A stretch of DNA of 15,564 nt, taken from assembly GCA_030638205.1 (NCBI GenBank), contig DAOWFB010000136.1:1-15564 (forward strand). Reading direction: 5' to 3'. How positions within the stretch are numbered: the first letter of the stretch is position 1; each line of letters starts with the position of its first letter. This stretch comes from Thalassospiraceae bacterium. GTDB taxonomy: Bacteria; Pseudomonadota; Alphaproteobacteria; Rhodospirillales; Magnetovibrionaceae. Shown in pieces: positions 6,366 through 13,407 of this stretch. The notes under the pieces are model-generated. The model was not told the DNA's origin and did no database searches. It saw nothing but the letters and a program-made list of their open reading frames with translations. The position numbers were made by a program, and so were the translations under genes.

Positions 6366-7559
6366 TTAAAATAGATGGCCGCCCTTGGCCTTTTTTATTT
6401 CCAGATAATGTTCGTTATGTTTGTTGGCAGGAAACGCATGGGGCACGCGCTCGGTAACGTCGATGCCAAATGTAGAAAGCGCAACCACCTTATCGGGGTT
6501 GTTGGTAAGCAGTTTTATTTTTTCAAGGCCCAGGTCTTTCAACATTTGTGCAGCCGGCAGGTAAACTCGTTCGTCGGCATCAAAGCCAAGTTCTTCGTTG
6601 GCATCTAACGTATCAAGTCCGCCGTCTTGTAATGTATATGCCCGCAGTTTGTTGACCAAACCAATGCCGCGTCCTTCTTGTGCAAGGTACAAAAGAACGC
6701 CGCTGCCCGCGATACCAATTTCAGAAATAGCACCGCGCAATTGATCGCCGCAATCGCAACGCAGCGAACCCAAAAGGTCGCCGGTAAAACATTCGGAATG
6801 AAGCCTTACCAGCGCCGGGCCCTCATTCATGTTTGGCTCACCAATAACTATGGCCAGGTGCTCGACCCCGCCGTCTTGTGGCCGATAGGCAATTATTTGT
6901 GCGTTTTCAGCACCTTCCAGCGGTACGGCAGCCTCGCTTACGCGCCTTAATGTGCTGGCGGTTGTACGTTCATGTTGAAATACATCACCACCGTCAACCA
7001 GCTGAATATCGTGTCTGGCTGCCCATCCAGCGGTGTCAAATGTTGAGCTTTCGCCAATGGAAACAACCACCGTTGCCGGTAGCAGGCGGGCTATCTTTGC
7101 CAGAGCAACCGCTGCTGCATCTGCGCCATGACGCAACGATGCCCGCACTATGGCCGCACCAGTATCGTTCGGGGCAGGCTCTAATATGGGGTCGGTTAGT
7201 CGGGCCAGCCTTGTGGCGTCTGGTTTGCCCGCAAATGAAACCGCCAATACCGAGTGCTCATCACCCAACGCATCACCACCAAGGCCAAGCCTTATTGCTC
7301 GCCTGCGGGTAATTGCCAGCTCAACCTTTACCTCGCCACCAGCCCCGCCAGCCGTATCAAGGCTGGCTGTGGTAATTAAGGTTTCAAGCAATTCAGGCGT
7401 TAGCGCCTCTGCCGCCAAGGCCAGCACCGCTGCGCCGTCGCCGGCGGTTATAACAATGGCTCGCCCGCGCCTTAGCTCGTGTACGGCACGGTCTACCGCC
7501 AACAACGAAACGTTGCTGCGGCTGGCGGGTGCGGAGTTGTTATCTTGACGTTGTGTCAT
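6366..7559 (-). CDS. ribA: GTP cyclohydrolase II with a degenerate RibB-like N-terminal domain
   Basis: A 397-residue cytoplasmic protein. The C-terminal half (about residues 205-397) is a complete GTP cyclohydrolase II, which opens GTP to the pyrimidine precursor in the first step of riboflavin synthesis. It has VRLHSECFTGD with zinc ligands Cys257, Cys268 and Cys270 (RCDCGDQL), then the catalytic region EGRGIGLVNKLRAY, LQDGGLDTLDANEELGFDADER and LLTNNPDKV, ending in EHYLEIKKAKGGHLF. The N-terminal half (residues 20-200) aligns in layout with DHBP synthase (RibB), but the acidic DDEDRENEGD motif after RRGR is replaced by TAGDGAAVLALAA. The RibB activity is therefore almost certainly lost, and a separate ribB must exist elsewhere. 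Such fusions with a decayed first domain are known in alphaproteobacteria. It is transcribed alone and divergently from the response regulator (148 bp between starts). Confidence 0.93.
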   Translation of the reverse strand: MTQRQDNNSAPASRSNVSLLAVDRAVHELRRGRAIVITAGDGAAVLALAAEALTPELLETLITTASLDTAGGAGGEVKVELAITRRRAIRLGLGGDALGDEHSVLAVSFAGKPDATRLARLTDPILEPAPNDTGAAIVRASLRHGADAAAVALAKIARLLPATVVVSIGESSTFDTAGWAARHDIQLVDGGDVFQHERTTASTLRRVSEAAVPLEGAENAQIIAYRPQDGGVEHLAIVIGEPNMNEGPALVRLHSECFTGDLLGSLRCDCGDQLRGAISEIGIAGSGVLLYLAQEGRGIGLVNKLRAYTLQDGGLDTLDANEELGFDADERVYLPAAQMLKDLGLEKIKLLTNNPDKVVALSTFGIDVTERVPHAFPANKHNEHYLEIKKAKGGHLF

Positions 7560-7707
7560 TTATTTAATCTTGCCTCGTGGTGGCCTTAAAATATGTTTGC
7601 AAGGCGCACATTAGCTCGCCCAGAGGTAATCAGTATAGCTATTTTGTGCCCTGTTGCACTATAGTAGTTACGGGCGCGGATCGGTTAAGAAAACAAAATG
7701 GTGGGCA

Positions 7708-8409
7708 ATGGGAAATAACAAGCGCGTTCTGGTTATTGATGATGATGCATTCATGCGCTCCATGTTGGTAGAGCAATTGCCCGAACTGGAGGGCTATACT
7801 TGTGTCGGTGCGGCAACCGGCAACGAAGGAATTAAACTGGGCGCAGAAGAATATTTCGATTTGGTTTTGCTTGATGTGGGCCTGCCCGATATAAGCGGGT
7901 TTGAAGCATGCAAAGCATTGCGTGCACAGGGATTGCTGGCACCCATTGTAATGTTGACCGCCGCCGATGATGAAATAGATACCATTACAGGTCTTGATGC
8001 CGGGGCTACCGATTACATTACAAAACCGTTCAAGTTAGGCGTGTTGTTGGCAAGACTGCGTGCCCATATTCGCCAATTTGAAATGAGCGACGAAGCAATG
8101 TTGCACATTGGGCCGTTTGGTTTTCAGCCGGGGCAACGCACACTGGTTGAGGCCGCAACCGAAACAGCAACCGAAAGAACGGTTCGCCTTACAGACAAGG
8201 AAGCGCAGATACTTAAGTTTCTTTATTTACAAGGTGGCCAAGCAGTTAGCCGTAAAGATTTGTTGGGCGAGGTCTGGGGATATAACGCACAAGTCACCAC
8301 ACACACACTTGAAACTCATGTTTATCGCCTTAGACAAAAAATTGAACGCGATCCCACCAATGCAGAAATTTTATTAACCGATCAGGGTGGCTATCGTTTG
8401 GTTACTTAA
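7708..8409 (+). CDS. OmpR/PhoB-family DNA-binding response regulator, orphan
   Basis: A 233-residue two-component response regulator. The receiver domain (residues 5-120) has the acidic pocket Asp11-Asp13 in VLVIDDD, the phospho-acceptor Asp56 in LVLLDVGLPD, the switch residue Thr84 in MLTAADDE and the conserved Lys106 in ITKPF, so it should be phosphorylatable. The C-terminal winged helix (about 150-232) has LTDKEAQILKFL, SRKDLLGEVWGY and the recognition region THTLETHVYRLRQKIE, ending with GGYRLVT. An upstream in-frame TTG at 7654 is open, but the receiver strand begins directly after the ATG at 7708, so I use that. No histidine kinase is in the window, so its partner is encoded elsewhere. 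Its targets cannot be read here. It is monocistronic, closed by the terminator at 8466-8497. Confidence 0.92.
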   Translation: MGNNKRVLVIDDDAFMRSMLVEQLPELEGYTCVGAATGNEGIKLGAEEYFDLVLLDVGLPDISGFEACKALRAQGLLAPIVMLTAADDEIDTITGLDAGATDYITKPFKLGVLLARLRAHIRQFEMSDEAMLHIGPFGFQPGQRTLVEAATETATERTVRLTDKEAQILKFLYLQGGQAVSRKDLLGEVWGYNAQVTTHTLETHVYRLRQKIERDPTNAEILLTDQGGYRLVT

Positions 8410-8465
8410 TTTTTGCCAACAAGGGCCATAGTGAGGCCTAGTAAGATTTTGATAAATGCGAAAAG

Positions 8466-8497
8466 AAAACCCGACCTTGGGGGAGGCCGGGTTTTTT
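8466..8497 (+). terminator. Strong intrinsic terminator after the response regulator (bidirectional form)
   Basis: AAAACCCG pairs with CGGGTTTT, followed inward by one A-C mismatch and CCT/AGG, with a 6-nt G-rich loop and a T run. The A-run on the 5' side makes it usable on the minus strand as well. Confidence 0.85.
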
Positions 8498-8503
8498 AGT
8501 CGC

Positions 8504-8639
8504 TTCCCTTGCGGGAAAATTCGTCGGATTTGATGGGGGGGACCTCCGACGAATATGGGCACTTTCCTTTGCGGAATGCCCGTTACATTATATGTGGTTA
8601 TGGTATTTCAGAACTTCAACCCCCAAGGGCGAAAGGGGG
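8504..8639. other. Cluster of four further hairpins in non-coding DNA
   Basis: Directly after the terminator there are four more inverted repeats. The first is TTCCC-TTGC-GGGAA (8504-8517). The second is a perfect 10-bp stem ATTCGTCGGA/TCCGACGAAT (8519-8528 with 8545-8554) whose 16-nt loop holds seven consecutive G. The third is GGGCA/TGCCC with inner TTCC/GGAA (8557-8581). The fourth is CCCCC/GGGGG (8620-8624 with 8635-8639). The first three are separated from one another by only 1-2 nt. No reading frame explains them. Two share the loop sequence TTGC between short C and G arms. Possible identities are a structured small RNA, a 3'-UTR element of the regulator mRNA, a BIME/REPIN-like element, or back-up terminators for lolA on the minus strand. 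Confidence 0.6.
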
Positions 8640-8659
8640 GCATAAAATAAAAACCCTAT

Positions 8660-8681
8660 AAAAAGTCTGGGCTCTTAAGCC
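8660..8681 (-). terminator. Weak terminator candidate of lolA
   Basis: On the minus strand GGCT-TAAG-AGCC, a 4-bp stem, lies 5 nt after the lolA stop and is followed by CAGACTTTTT. The stem is short. The 10-bp stem at 8519-8554, followed by TTTT on this strand, may be the effective stop. Confidence 0.35.
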
Positions 8682-8685
8682 TTGA

Positions 8686-9342
8686 TTAATCAGCCTTTTT
8701 ATTCAGGGTTCGTTGCTCGACCTTGAATAATTTTGAATCAATCTTTGCCCCAAAACTGGGTTCCAGCAGCGAAACAGTGGTGGCGATGCCTTGGGCGTCT
8801 ATAATCATCCACTTTGTAAGGGTCATGTTGGATGCGTTAAAAACCATTGTGAGCGACCCTTCGGCTGGGTCTTCTTCGCGGACTATGGTAATGCGAACCG
8901 TGCCGCCATCGTTTTCAAAATCAGTCAATAATACATCGGGGCCAAAAAAATCTACCTTACCGCCAAGCAACATAGACGCCGGTGTGGCATCGAAAGCTAT
9001 GTAGCTTAGCTGGTCAAGAACATTATCCTTGAACAAAACAGTTTTACCGTTAGACACGATGGTAACTTCTAGCGGCGGGTCGTAAACAAAACGCATTCGC
9101 CCCGGAACTGATATCCATAATTTACCTCGGGCAAAGCCACCCCTGCTTGTAGCTTGAATGAATTTTGCCTTAAGCGTTGTCATTTTGTTTAGATAATTTT
9201 GTGCTTTTTTTACTTTTGCAATCTGTTTTGGGGTTAGCCCAAAAGTATCTTTTGCTATGGCCGCGTTCGGCAATAACAAAGCAAAACTGACAAACAGTAT
9301 TGCCAAGGCAATTGTTAGATTAATTACCAGTTTAGAAAACAT
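8686..9342 (-). CDS. lolA: Outer-membrane lipoprotein carrier protein LolA
   Basis: A periplasmic chaperone that takes lipoproteins released by the LolCDE complex and carries them to the outer membrane. Read from the ATG at 9342 it has 218 residues. There is a Sec signal peptide of 30 residues (MFSKLVINLT... ending NAAIA before Lys31) and a mature LolA-type half-barrel. Family landmarks are NYLNKMTTLKAKFIQ at the N-terminus, GKLWISVPGRMRFVYDPP, the KTVLFKDNVLDQLSY strand pair and SMLLGG. A conserved late strand follows with LEPSFGAKIDSKLFKVE. The reading frame extends upstream to a GTG at 9384 inside the ftsK end, but that would add 14 charged residues before a good signal peptide, so the ATG is preferred. 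It lies 16 bp downstream of ftsK and is probably co-transcribed, a common alphaproteobacterial pairing. Its substrate type is represented here by the DUF3576 lipoprotein. Confidence 0.9.
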   Translation of the reverse strand: MFSKLVINLTIALAILFVSFALLLPNAAIAKDTFGLTPKQIAKVKKAQNYLNKMTTLKAKFIQATSRGGFARGKLWISVPGRMRFVYDPPLEVTIVSNGKTVLFKDNVLDQLSYIAFDATPASMLLGGKVDFFGPDVLLTDFENDGGTVRITIVREEDPAEGSLTMVFNASNMTLTKWMIIDAQGIATTVSLLEPSFGAKIDSKLFKVEQRTLNKKAD

Positions 9343-9358
9343 ATTTTTAAATATTTGT

Positions 9359-11743
9359 TCAGGATGCTTGTGCGCTAACGTCACCGATTAAAACCTCTCG
9401 ACGGCCGACGCGGCTTGCCTTGCTTACCACGCCCTCCGCTTCCATTCGCTCAATTATACGGGCGGCGCGATTATAACCTATTTGTAGGTGACGTTGAATA
9501 AAACTTGTGGATGCTTTGCCTTCTCGGGCAATTAGAGCCACGGCCTGATCATACAGCTCATCATCCTTGTTGCCCCCCCCTGCTATTGGCCCAGTCATAT
9601 CAGGGGTTATTGGCTCTTCGGTTACTTCATCAAGATAGGCAGGAGCACCTTGGTCTTTAAGGAAATTAACAACCTCTTCGACCTCTTCGTCCGATACAAA
9701 TGGCGCATGAACGCGGGTAATTTGCCCACCACCGGCCATGTATAGCATATCGCCTTGGCCCAACAAACGTTCGGCACCCTGCTCTCCTAGAATGGTGCGG
9801 CTATCAATTTTTGAGGTTACCTGAAAGCTGGCCCTGGTTGGGAAGTTGGCCTTGATGGTGCCGGTGATTACATCAACGCTGGGTCGCTGGGTTGCCATTA
9901 TAATATGAATACCAGCCGCACGGGCCATTTGTGCTAAACGCTGAATAGCGCCTTCGACCTCTTTGCCAGCAACAAGCATTAGGTCGGCCATTTCATCAAC
10001 TACTACTACTATGTATGGCAGCGGATCCATGGAAAGCGGCTGCTCTTCAAAAATTGGTTTTCCGGCTTCGTCGAACCCGGTTTGCACGCGCCGGGTCATA
10101 ACCTCGCCGCGCTTGGTTGCATCAATAAGACGCTGATTGTAACCAGTGATGTTACGAACACCCATCTGGCTCATGGAGCGATAACGCTCTTCCATTTCGC
10201 GCACAGTCCATTTAAGCGCCACCACTGCCTTTGAAGGGTCGGTCACGACCGGCGACAGCAAATGGGGAATATCGTCATAAACTGAAAGCTCCAACATTTT
10301 TGGATCAATCATTATAAAGCGACATTGTTCGGGTGAATTTTGATAAAGCAATGACAGTATCATTGCATTAAGGCCAACCGATTTACCCGAACCAGTGGTA
10401 CCCGCAATAAGAAGGTGCGGCATGCGCGCAAGGTCAACATTAACCGGAACGCCGCCAATATTTTTGCCCAACGTCATGGTTAGCACGCCTTTTGATTTTT
10501 CAAAATCGGCAGATGCTAAAAGCTCGCGCAGATAAACCATTTCGCGGCTTTGGTTGGGCAGCTCAATACCAATTACGTTGCGCCCGGGTACGGTGGCAAC
10601 GCGAACAGAAATTGCGCTCATGGATCTGGCGATATCGTCGCTTAAACCAATCACCCGAGATGACTTTGTTCCCGGTGCGGGCTCTAGTTCATAGAGGGTA
10701 ATAACCGGCCCCGGTCTTACCTTTACAATCTCGCCACGAATACCGAAATCTTCCAACACGCCTGAAAGCATGGCGGCATTTTGTTCTAGTGCTTCTGGCG
10801 TTGGGGCGTTATCGCTGCGCGATGGGTCCGGCGCATCCAGCAAATCAAGCGGCGGTGATTTGTATTCACTACCCATGCCCAGATCCAATGATTTCTGGCG
10901 TTGGGCCTCTGCCTTGCGCCCGACCTTTGCCTTTGGTGTCTTTGGCGCGATTAGGTCTTTCTTTCTTGCTCTTGGTTTAATGGCGGTGCGCTCTGTTTTG
11001 CGTGCACGCGGGCTGACGCCTGTTATTTGTGGGCCGCCATCAACAAGTCCATCATAATCTTCTTTTTGGCTGCGCGTTGAAATATGGTGTGCGCCCTTTA
11101 AAATGTATGCGCCAAGTTTTGTGTTAATCCACATAAGTGCGCGGGTAACTTTTTGCCAATCAGATGTTGGCAACCCCAATGAAAAAACAAACGCGGCAAT
11201 TCCCGGTAATGCAACTGTTGCAGCTATGGTTATATGGTTGAAAAAAGTTTTTGATGCGCCTGCATTTTGTAAAAACAAAACTGTGCGATCTAAAAGTATT
11301 TCACCACTAACGCCACCAAGCCCGCTTACCAGCGGCCATGTTTGATAGGGTTTGATAATTGTAGCCGAAACCGAAAGTGCAATAAGCGCACAAATGGATA
11401 AAACAATGCGCAGCCATAAATGTGAAAGCCCCACTTTGCGCACCAGCAAAAACCCCCACGCGAACAATGCAATTGCTGGTAGCCACGCACCAAGGCCAAA
11501 TGACTGCAAGGCAACATCAGAAACAATTGCGCCGAAGCTGCCCAGCAGATTTTGTACCGGCCCGCTGGCGGCAGAATTTAAAGAAGGATCAGAAGACGCA
11601 AAGCTGGCCAACGCTGCGCCATAGGCCACGGCCACGGCAATAGTGGCTATGCCTGCGGTTTCGCTCAGGCGGTTGGTTATGTAGGTTCGTCCGCCTTCTG
11701 GCAGAAGGGCCCCATTGCCTGCTTTTTGTGTAATCCAAGCCAT
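9359..11743 (-). CDS. ftsK: DNA translocase FtsK
   Basis: A 794-residue septum-associated DNA pump that moves the chromosome dimer-resolution region and sister chromosomes across the closing septum. The N-terminal 210 residues contain about four membrane segments that anchor it to the divisome. Residues about 225-325 form a short basic linker rich in Lys and Arg. The motor follows: the alpha/beta domain with RVIGLSDDIARSMSA and the RecA-like core with Walker A GTTGSGKS (about 447-454) and IMIDPKMLELSVY. Walker B VVVVDEMADLM lies near 578, then MATQRPSVDVITG and the SRTILGEQGAERLLGQGDML stretch. The last 70 residues are the gamma winged helix (ASTSFIQRHLQIGYNRAARIIE is its core) that reads orienting sequences and activates XerCD. 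It is intact and of usual length for alphaproteobacterial FtsK. It leads an ftsK-lolA unit. A TATAGT element on the minus strand (11789-11784) could be its -10 box, but I see no good -35. Confidence 0.95.
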   Translation of the reverse strand: MAWITQKAGNGALLPEGGRTYITNRLSETAGIATIAVAVAYGAALASFASSDPSLNSAASGPVQNLLGSFGAIVSDVALQSFGLGAWLPAIALFAWGFLLVRKVGLSHLWLRIVLSICALIALSVSATIIKPYQTWPLVSGLGGVSGEILLDRTVLFLQNAGASKTFFNHITIAATVALPGIAAFVFSLGLPTSDWQKVTRALMWINTKLGAYILKGAHHISTRSQKEDYDGLVDGGPQITGVSPRARKTERTAIKPRARKKDLIAPKTPKAKVGRKAEAQRQKSLDLGMGSEYKSPPLDLLDAPDPSRSDNAPTPEALEQNAAMLSGVLEDFGIRGEIVKVRPGPVITLYELEPAPGTKSSRVIGLSDDIARSMSAISVRVATVPGRNVIGIELPNQSREMVYLRELLASADFEKSKGVLTMTLGKNIGGVPVNVDLARMPHLLIAGTTGSGKSVGLNAMILSLLYQNSPEQCRFIMIDPKMLELSVYDDIPHLLSPVVTDPSKAVVALKWTVREMEERYRSMSQMGVRNITGYNQRLIDATKRGEVMTRRVQTGFDEAGKPIFEEQPLSMDPLPYIVVVVDEMADLMLVAGKEVEGAIQRLAQMARAAGIHIIMATQRPSVDVITGTIKANFPTRASFQVTSKIDSRTILGEQGAERLLGQGDMLYMAGGGQITRVHAPFVSDEEVEEVVNFLKDQGAPAYLDEVTEEPITPDMTGPIAGGGNKDDELYDQAVALIAREGKASTSFIQRHLQIGYNRAARIIERMEAEGVVSKASRVGRREVLIGDVSAQAS

Positions 11744-11828
11744 GTAAAATTATTACACTCTTAAGCATTTACAATACCTTAACACTATATCTTGATGTTA
11801 TTTACAAAGCTTGGGCGCGTGGCTTATG

Positions 11829-11870
11829 GCCCCAATATATGGGGCATTAAGGGGGTAAAAAGCCCCATAT
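11829..11870. other. Mutually exclusive inverted repeats between amt and ftsK
   Basis: GCCCCA (11829-11834), ATATGGGGC (11837-11845) and GCCCCATAT (11862-11870) share complementary cores. The middle segment can pair either with the left copy (6 bp, 5-nt loop) or with the right copy (9 bp, 16-nt loop). This is attenuator-like geometry, but no U-tract follows either stem on the minus strand. It lies in the 172-bp gap after the second amt gene and about 90-130 bp upstream of ftsK. Confidence 0.45.
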
Positions 11871-11915
11871 TTGGACTTATTAGGCCATTTTTGGGCTGTG
11901 GGTACTTTTTTGCCC

Positions 11916-13151
11916 CTACGCCCCAGTGTCTTCTTCCGGGTAGGCGCTAATGTGGTGAATGGCAAGGTCTGCGCCTTGATATTCTTCATCTTCGTTAAGG
12001 CGAATTCCTATGGCGGCTTTTATAATTCCATAAACTACAAAGCCTGCTATGCCTGCCAAGGAAACGCCTATTATGGTTCCGACCAGCTGGGATGCAAATG
12101 TGACCCCGCCAATTCCGCCCAGTGCTTCAAGGCCGAAAACCCCAGCGGCAAGGCCGCCCCATGCACCGCACATTCCATGCAACGGCCATACGCCCAGCAC
12201 ATCATCGATGCGCCATTTGTTTTGTGCTTGGGAAAATCCCCAAACGAAAAGCCCGCCGGCAATGGCACCCGTTGCCAATGCGCCGATGGGGTGCATTATG
12301 TCTGAGCCCGCGCAAACGGCGACCAGCCCGGCCAAGGCCCCGTTATGGGTAAAGCCCGGATCGTTTTTGCCAAATACCAATGCCGCCAACACACCACCAA
12401 CCATGGCCATTAATGAATTAACCGCAACTAGGCCACTAATGCCATCGACTGACTGTGCGCTCATCACGTTAAAGCCGAACCAGCCAACCACAAGTATCCA
12501 CGAACCTAACGCCAGAAACGGAATATTCGATGGCGGAATACCAACGACCCGGCCATCGGATTTATACCTGCCCATGCGCGCGCCCAGCAGAACCACCGCA
12601 CCAAGGGCAAGCCAGCCGCCAACCCCGTGCACAACTACGGATCCGGCGAAATCATGAAACGGCGCACCAAAGGTGTTTTCCATGAAATCTTGGAAACCAA
12701 AATTATTATTCCAGACCATGCCTTCAAATGTTGGGTAGATAACGGCGACTAAAATGGCGGTGGCCAGTACTTGGGGCCAAAAACGGAAACGCTCGGCAAT
12801 GCCACCGGAAATAATGGCTGGAATTGCTGCTGCAAAGGTCAATAAAAAGAAGAACTTAACAAGGTCATAGCCATTTTTTGCAAAGCCAAAGGTGCTGCCA
12901 TCAAGCGTGTTTGCTCCGGTCAATACGCTTGCGGAAGAAAAAAAGTTAACCCCATAGGCGATGGAATAGCCGATGAAAAAATAGGCAATGGTGGAAACAG
13001 CAAAATCCACAATAATTTTTACTAGGGCGTTTACCTGATTCTTGCGCCTGACCGTGCCAACCTCAAGAAATGCAAAGCCCGCATGCATGGCCAAGACCAT
13101 GGCAGCGCCCATTAGTACGAAAAAAACGTCCATTCCATTGTTATTGTCCAT
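11916..13151 (-). CDS. amt: Ammonium transporter, second paralogue
   Basis: A 411-residue inner-membrane ammonium channel of the Amt/MEP/Rh family, with about 11 hydrophobic segments. Unlike the neighbouring amtB product it has no cleavable signal peptide and starts directly in the first helix after MDNNNGMDV. The pore residues are all present: the twin histidines His175 (VVVHGVGGW) and His325 (PLHGMCGAW), exactly 150 residues apart as in E. coli AmtB. The Asp of HDFAGS, Phe of LLTFAAA, Trp of GMVWNN, and Phe and Ser of WFGFNVMS are also present. The C-terminal tail carries GIRLNEDEEYQGAD, the conserved cytoplasmic region that contacts PII proteins. The protein is clearly divergent from the first paralogue, so the pair is not a recent duplication. 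It has its own sigma-54-type promoter and an upstream terminator isolates it from amtB, so it is a separate nitrogen-controlled unit. Confidence 0.93.
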   Translation of the reverse strand: MDNNNGMDVFFVLMGAAMVLAMHAGFAFLEVGTVRRKNQVNALVKIIVDFAVSTIAYFFIGYSIAYGVNFFSSASVLTGANTLDGSTFGFAKNGYDLVKFFFLLTFAAAIPAIISGGIAERFRFWPQVLATAILVAVIYPTFEGMVWNNNFGFQDFMENTFGAPFHDFAGSVVVHGVGGWLALGAVVLLGARMGRYKSDGRVVGIPPSNIPFLALGSWILVVGWFGFNVMSAQSVDGISGLVAVNSLMAMVGGVLAALVFGKNDPGFTHNGALAGLVAVCAGSDIMHPIGALATGAIAGGLFVWGFSQAQNKWRIDDVLGVWPLHGMCGAWGGLAAGVFGLEALGGIGGVTFASQLVGTIIGVSLAGIAGFVVYGIIKAAIGIRLNEDEEYQGADLAIHHISAYPEEDTGA

Positions 13152-13202
13152 GATTGTTCCGCCCCAGAAATGATTTTTAAATTGTCCTTATGGGCTAGAT
13201 AT

Positions 13203-13218
13203 TACAAGTTCCATGCCA
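13203..13218 (-). promoter_or_regulatory. Sigma-54 (RpoN) promoter of the second amt gene
   Basis: On the minus strand TGGCATG-GAAC-TTGTA matches the -24/-12 consensus TGGCACG-N4-TTGCA with correct spacing. Only the C after ACG's A and the final C of the -12 box differ. The element is about 52 nt upstream of the ATG, and it is almost the same sequence as the glnK element. Confidence 0.8.
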
Positions 13219-13313
13219 ACCATGGATATTGGACTTAAACAGTTGAAATTATGGGCAAAGTCGCGGGTAGGCGGGCATCGCCCCATATAATTAATGCCTG
13301 CCTGTTAGGCACA

Positions 13314-13328
13314 GGCACCCATTGTGCC
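13314..13328. promoter_or_regulatory. Possible activator (enhancer) site for the second amt promoter
   Basis: GGCAC-CCATT-GTGCC is a 5-bp inverted repeat about 96-110 bp upstream of the -24 element. That is where NtrC-type activators usually bind. Its arms resemble the NtrC arms GCAC/GTGC, but the spacer is 5 rather than 7, so the assignment is uncertain. Confidence 0.35.
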
Positions 13329-13353
13329 CAAAAATAATGCAAAAATTATAAAA

Positions 13354-13384
13354 ATGACCCGGAAACTAAAAGCCTCCGGGTCAT
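13354..13384 (-). terminator. Strong terminator of the glnK-amtB unit
   Basis: A perfect 10-bp stem, ATGACCCGGA/TCCGGGTCAT, with an 11-nt loop. On the minus strand it is followed by TTTTTATAATTTTT. It starts 24 bp after the amtB stop and 200 bp before the second amt gene. Confidence 0.88.
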
Positions 13385-13407
13385 AAGTTTATTAAAGGGC
13401 CGTTGTT

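Noticed and set aside
6878..7548. Open frames on the plus strand opposite ribA
   Set aside because: They are antisense shadows of a well-supported gene with low-complexity translations.
7654..7707. Upstream TTG start extending the response regulator by 18 residues
   Set aside because: The added residues are not receiver-domain sequence, and the ATG at 7708 sits directly before the first strand.
9343..9384. GTG start of lolA inside the ftsK end
   Set aside because: It would put 14 polar residues before a complete signal peptide. The ATG at 9342 gives a standard export signal.
12049..12657. Open frame of 202 codons on the plus strand
   Set aside because: It is the complement of the second amt gene. 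The proline-, threonine- and alanine-rich translation is an artefact of transmembrane codon composition.
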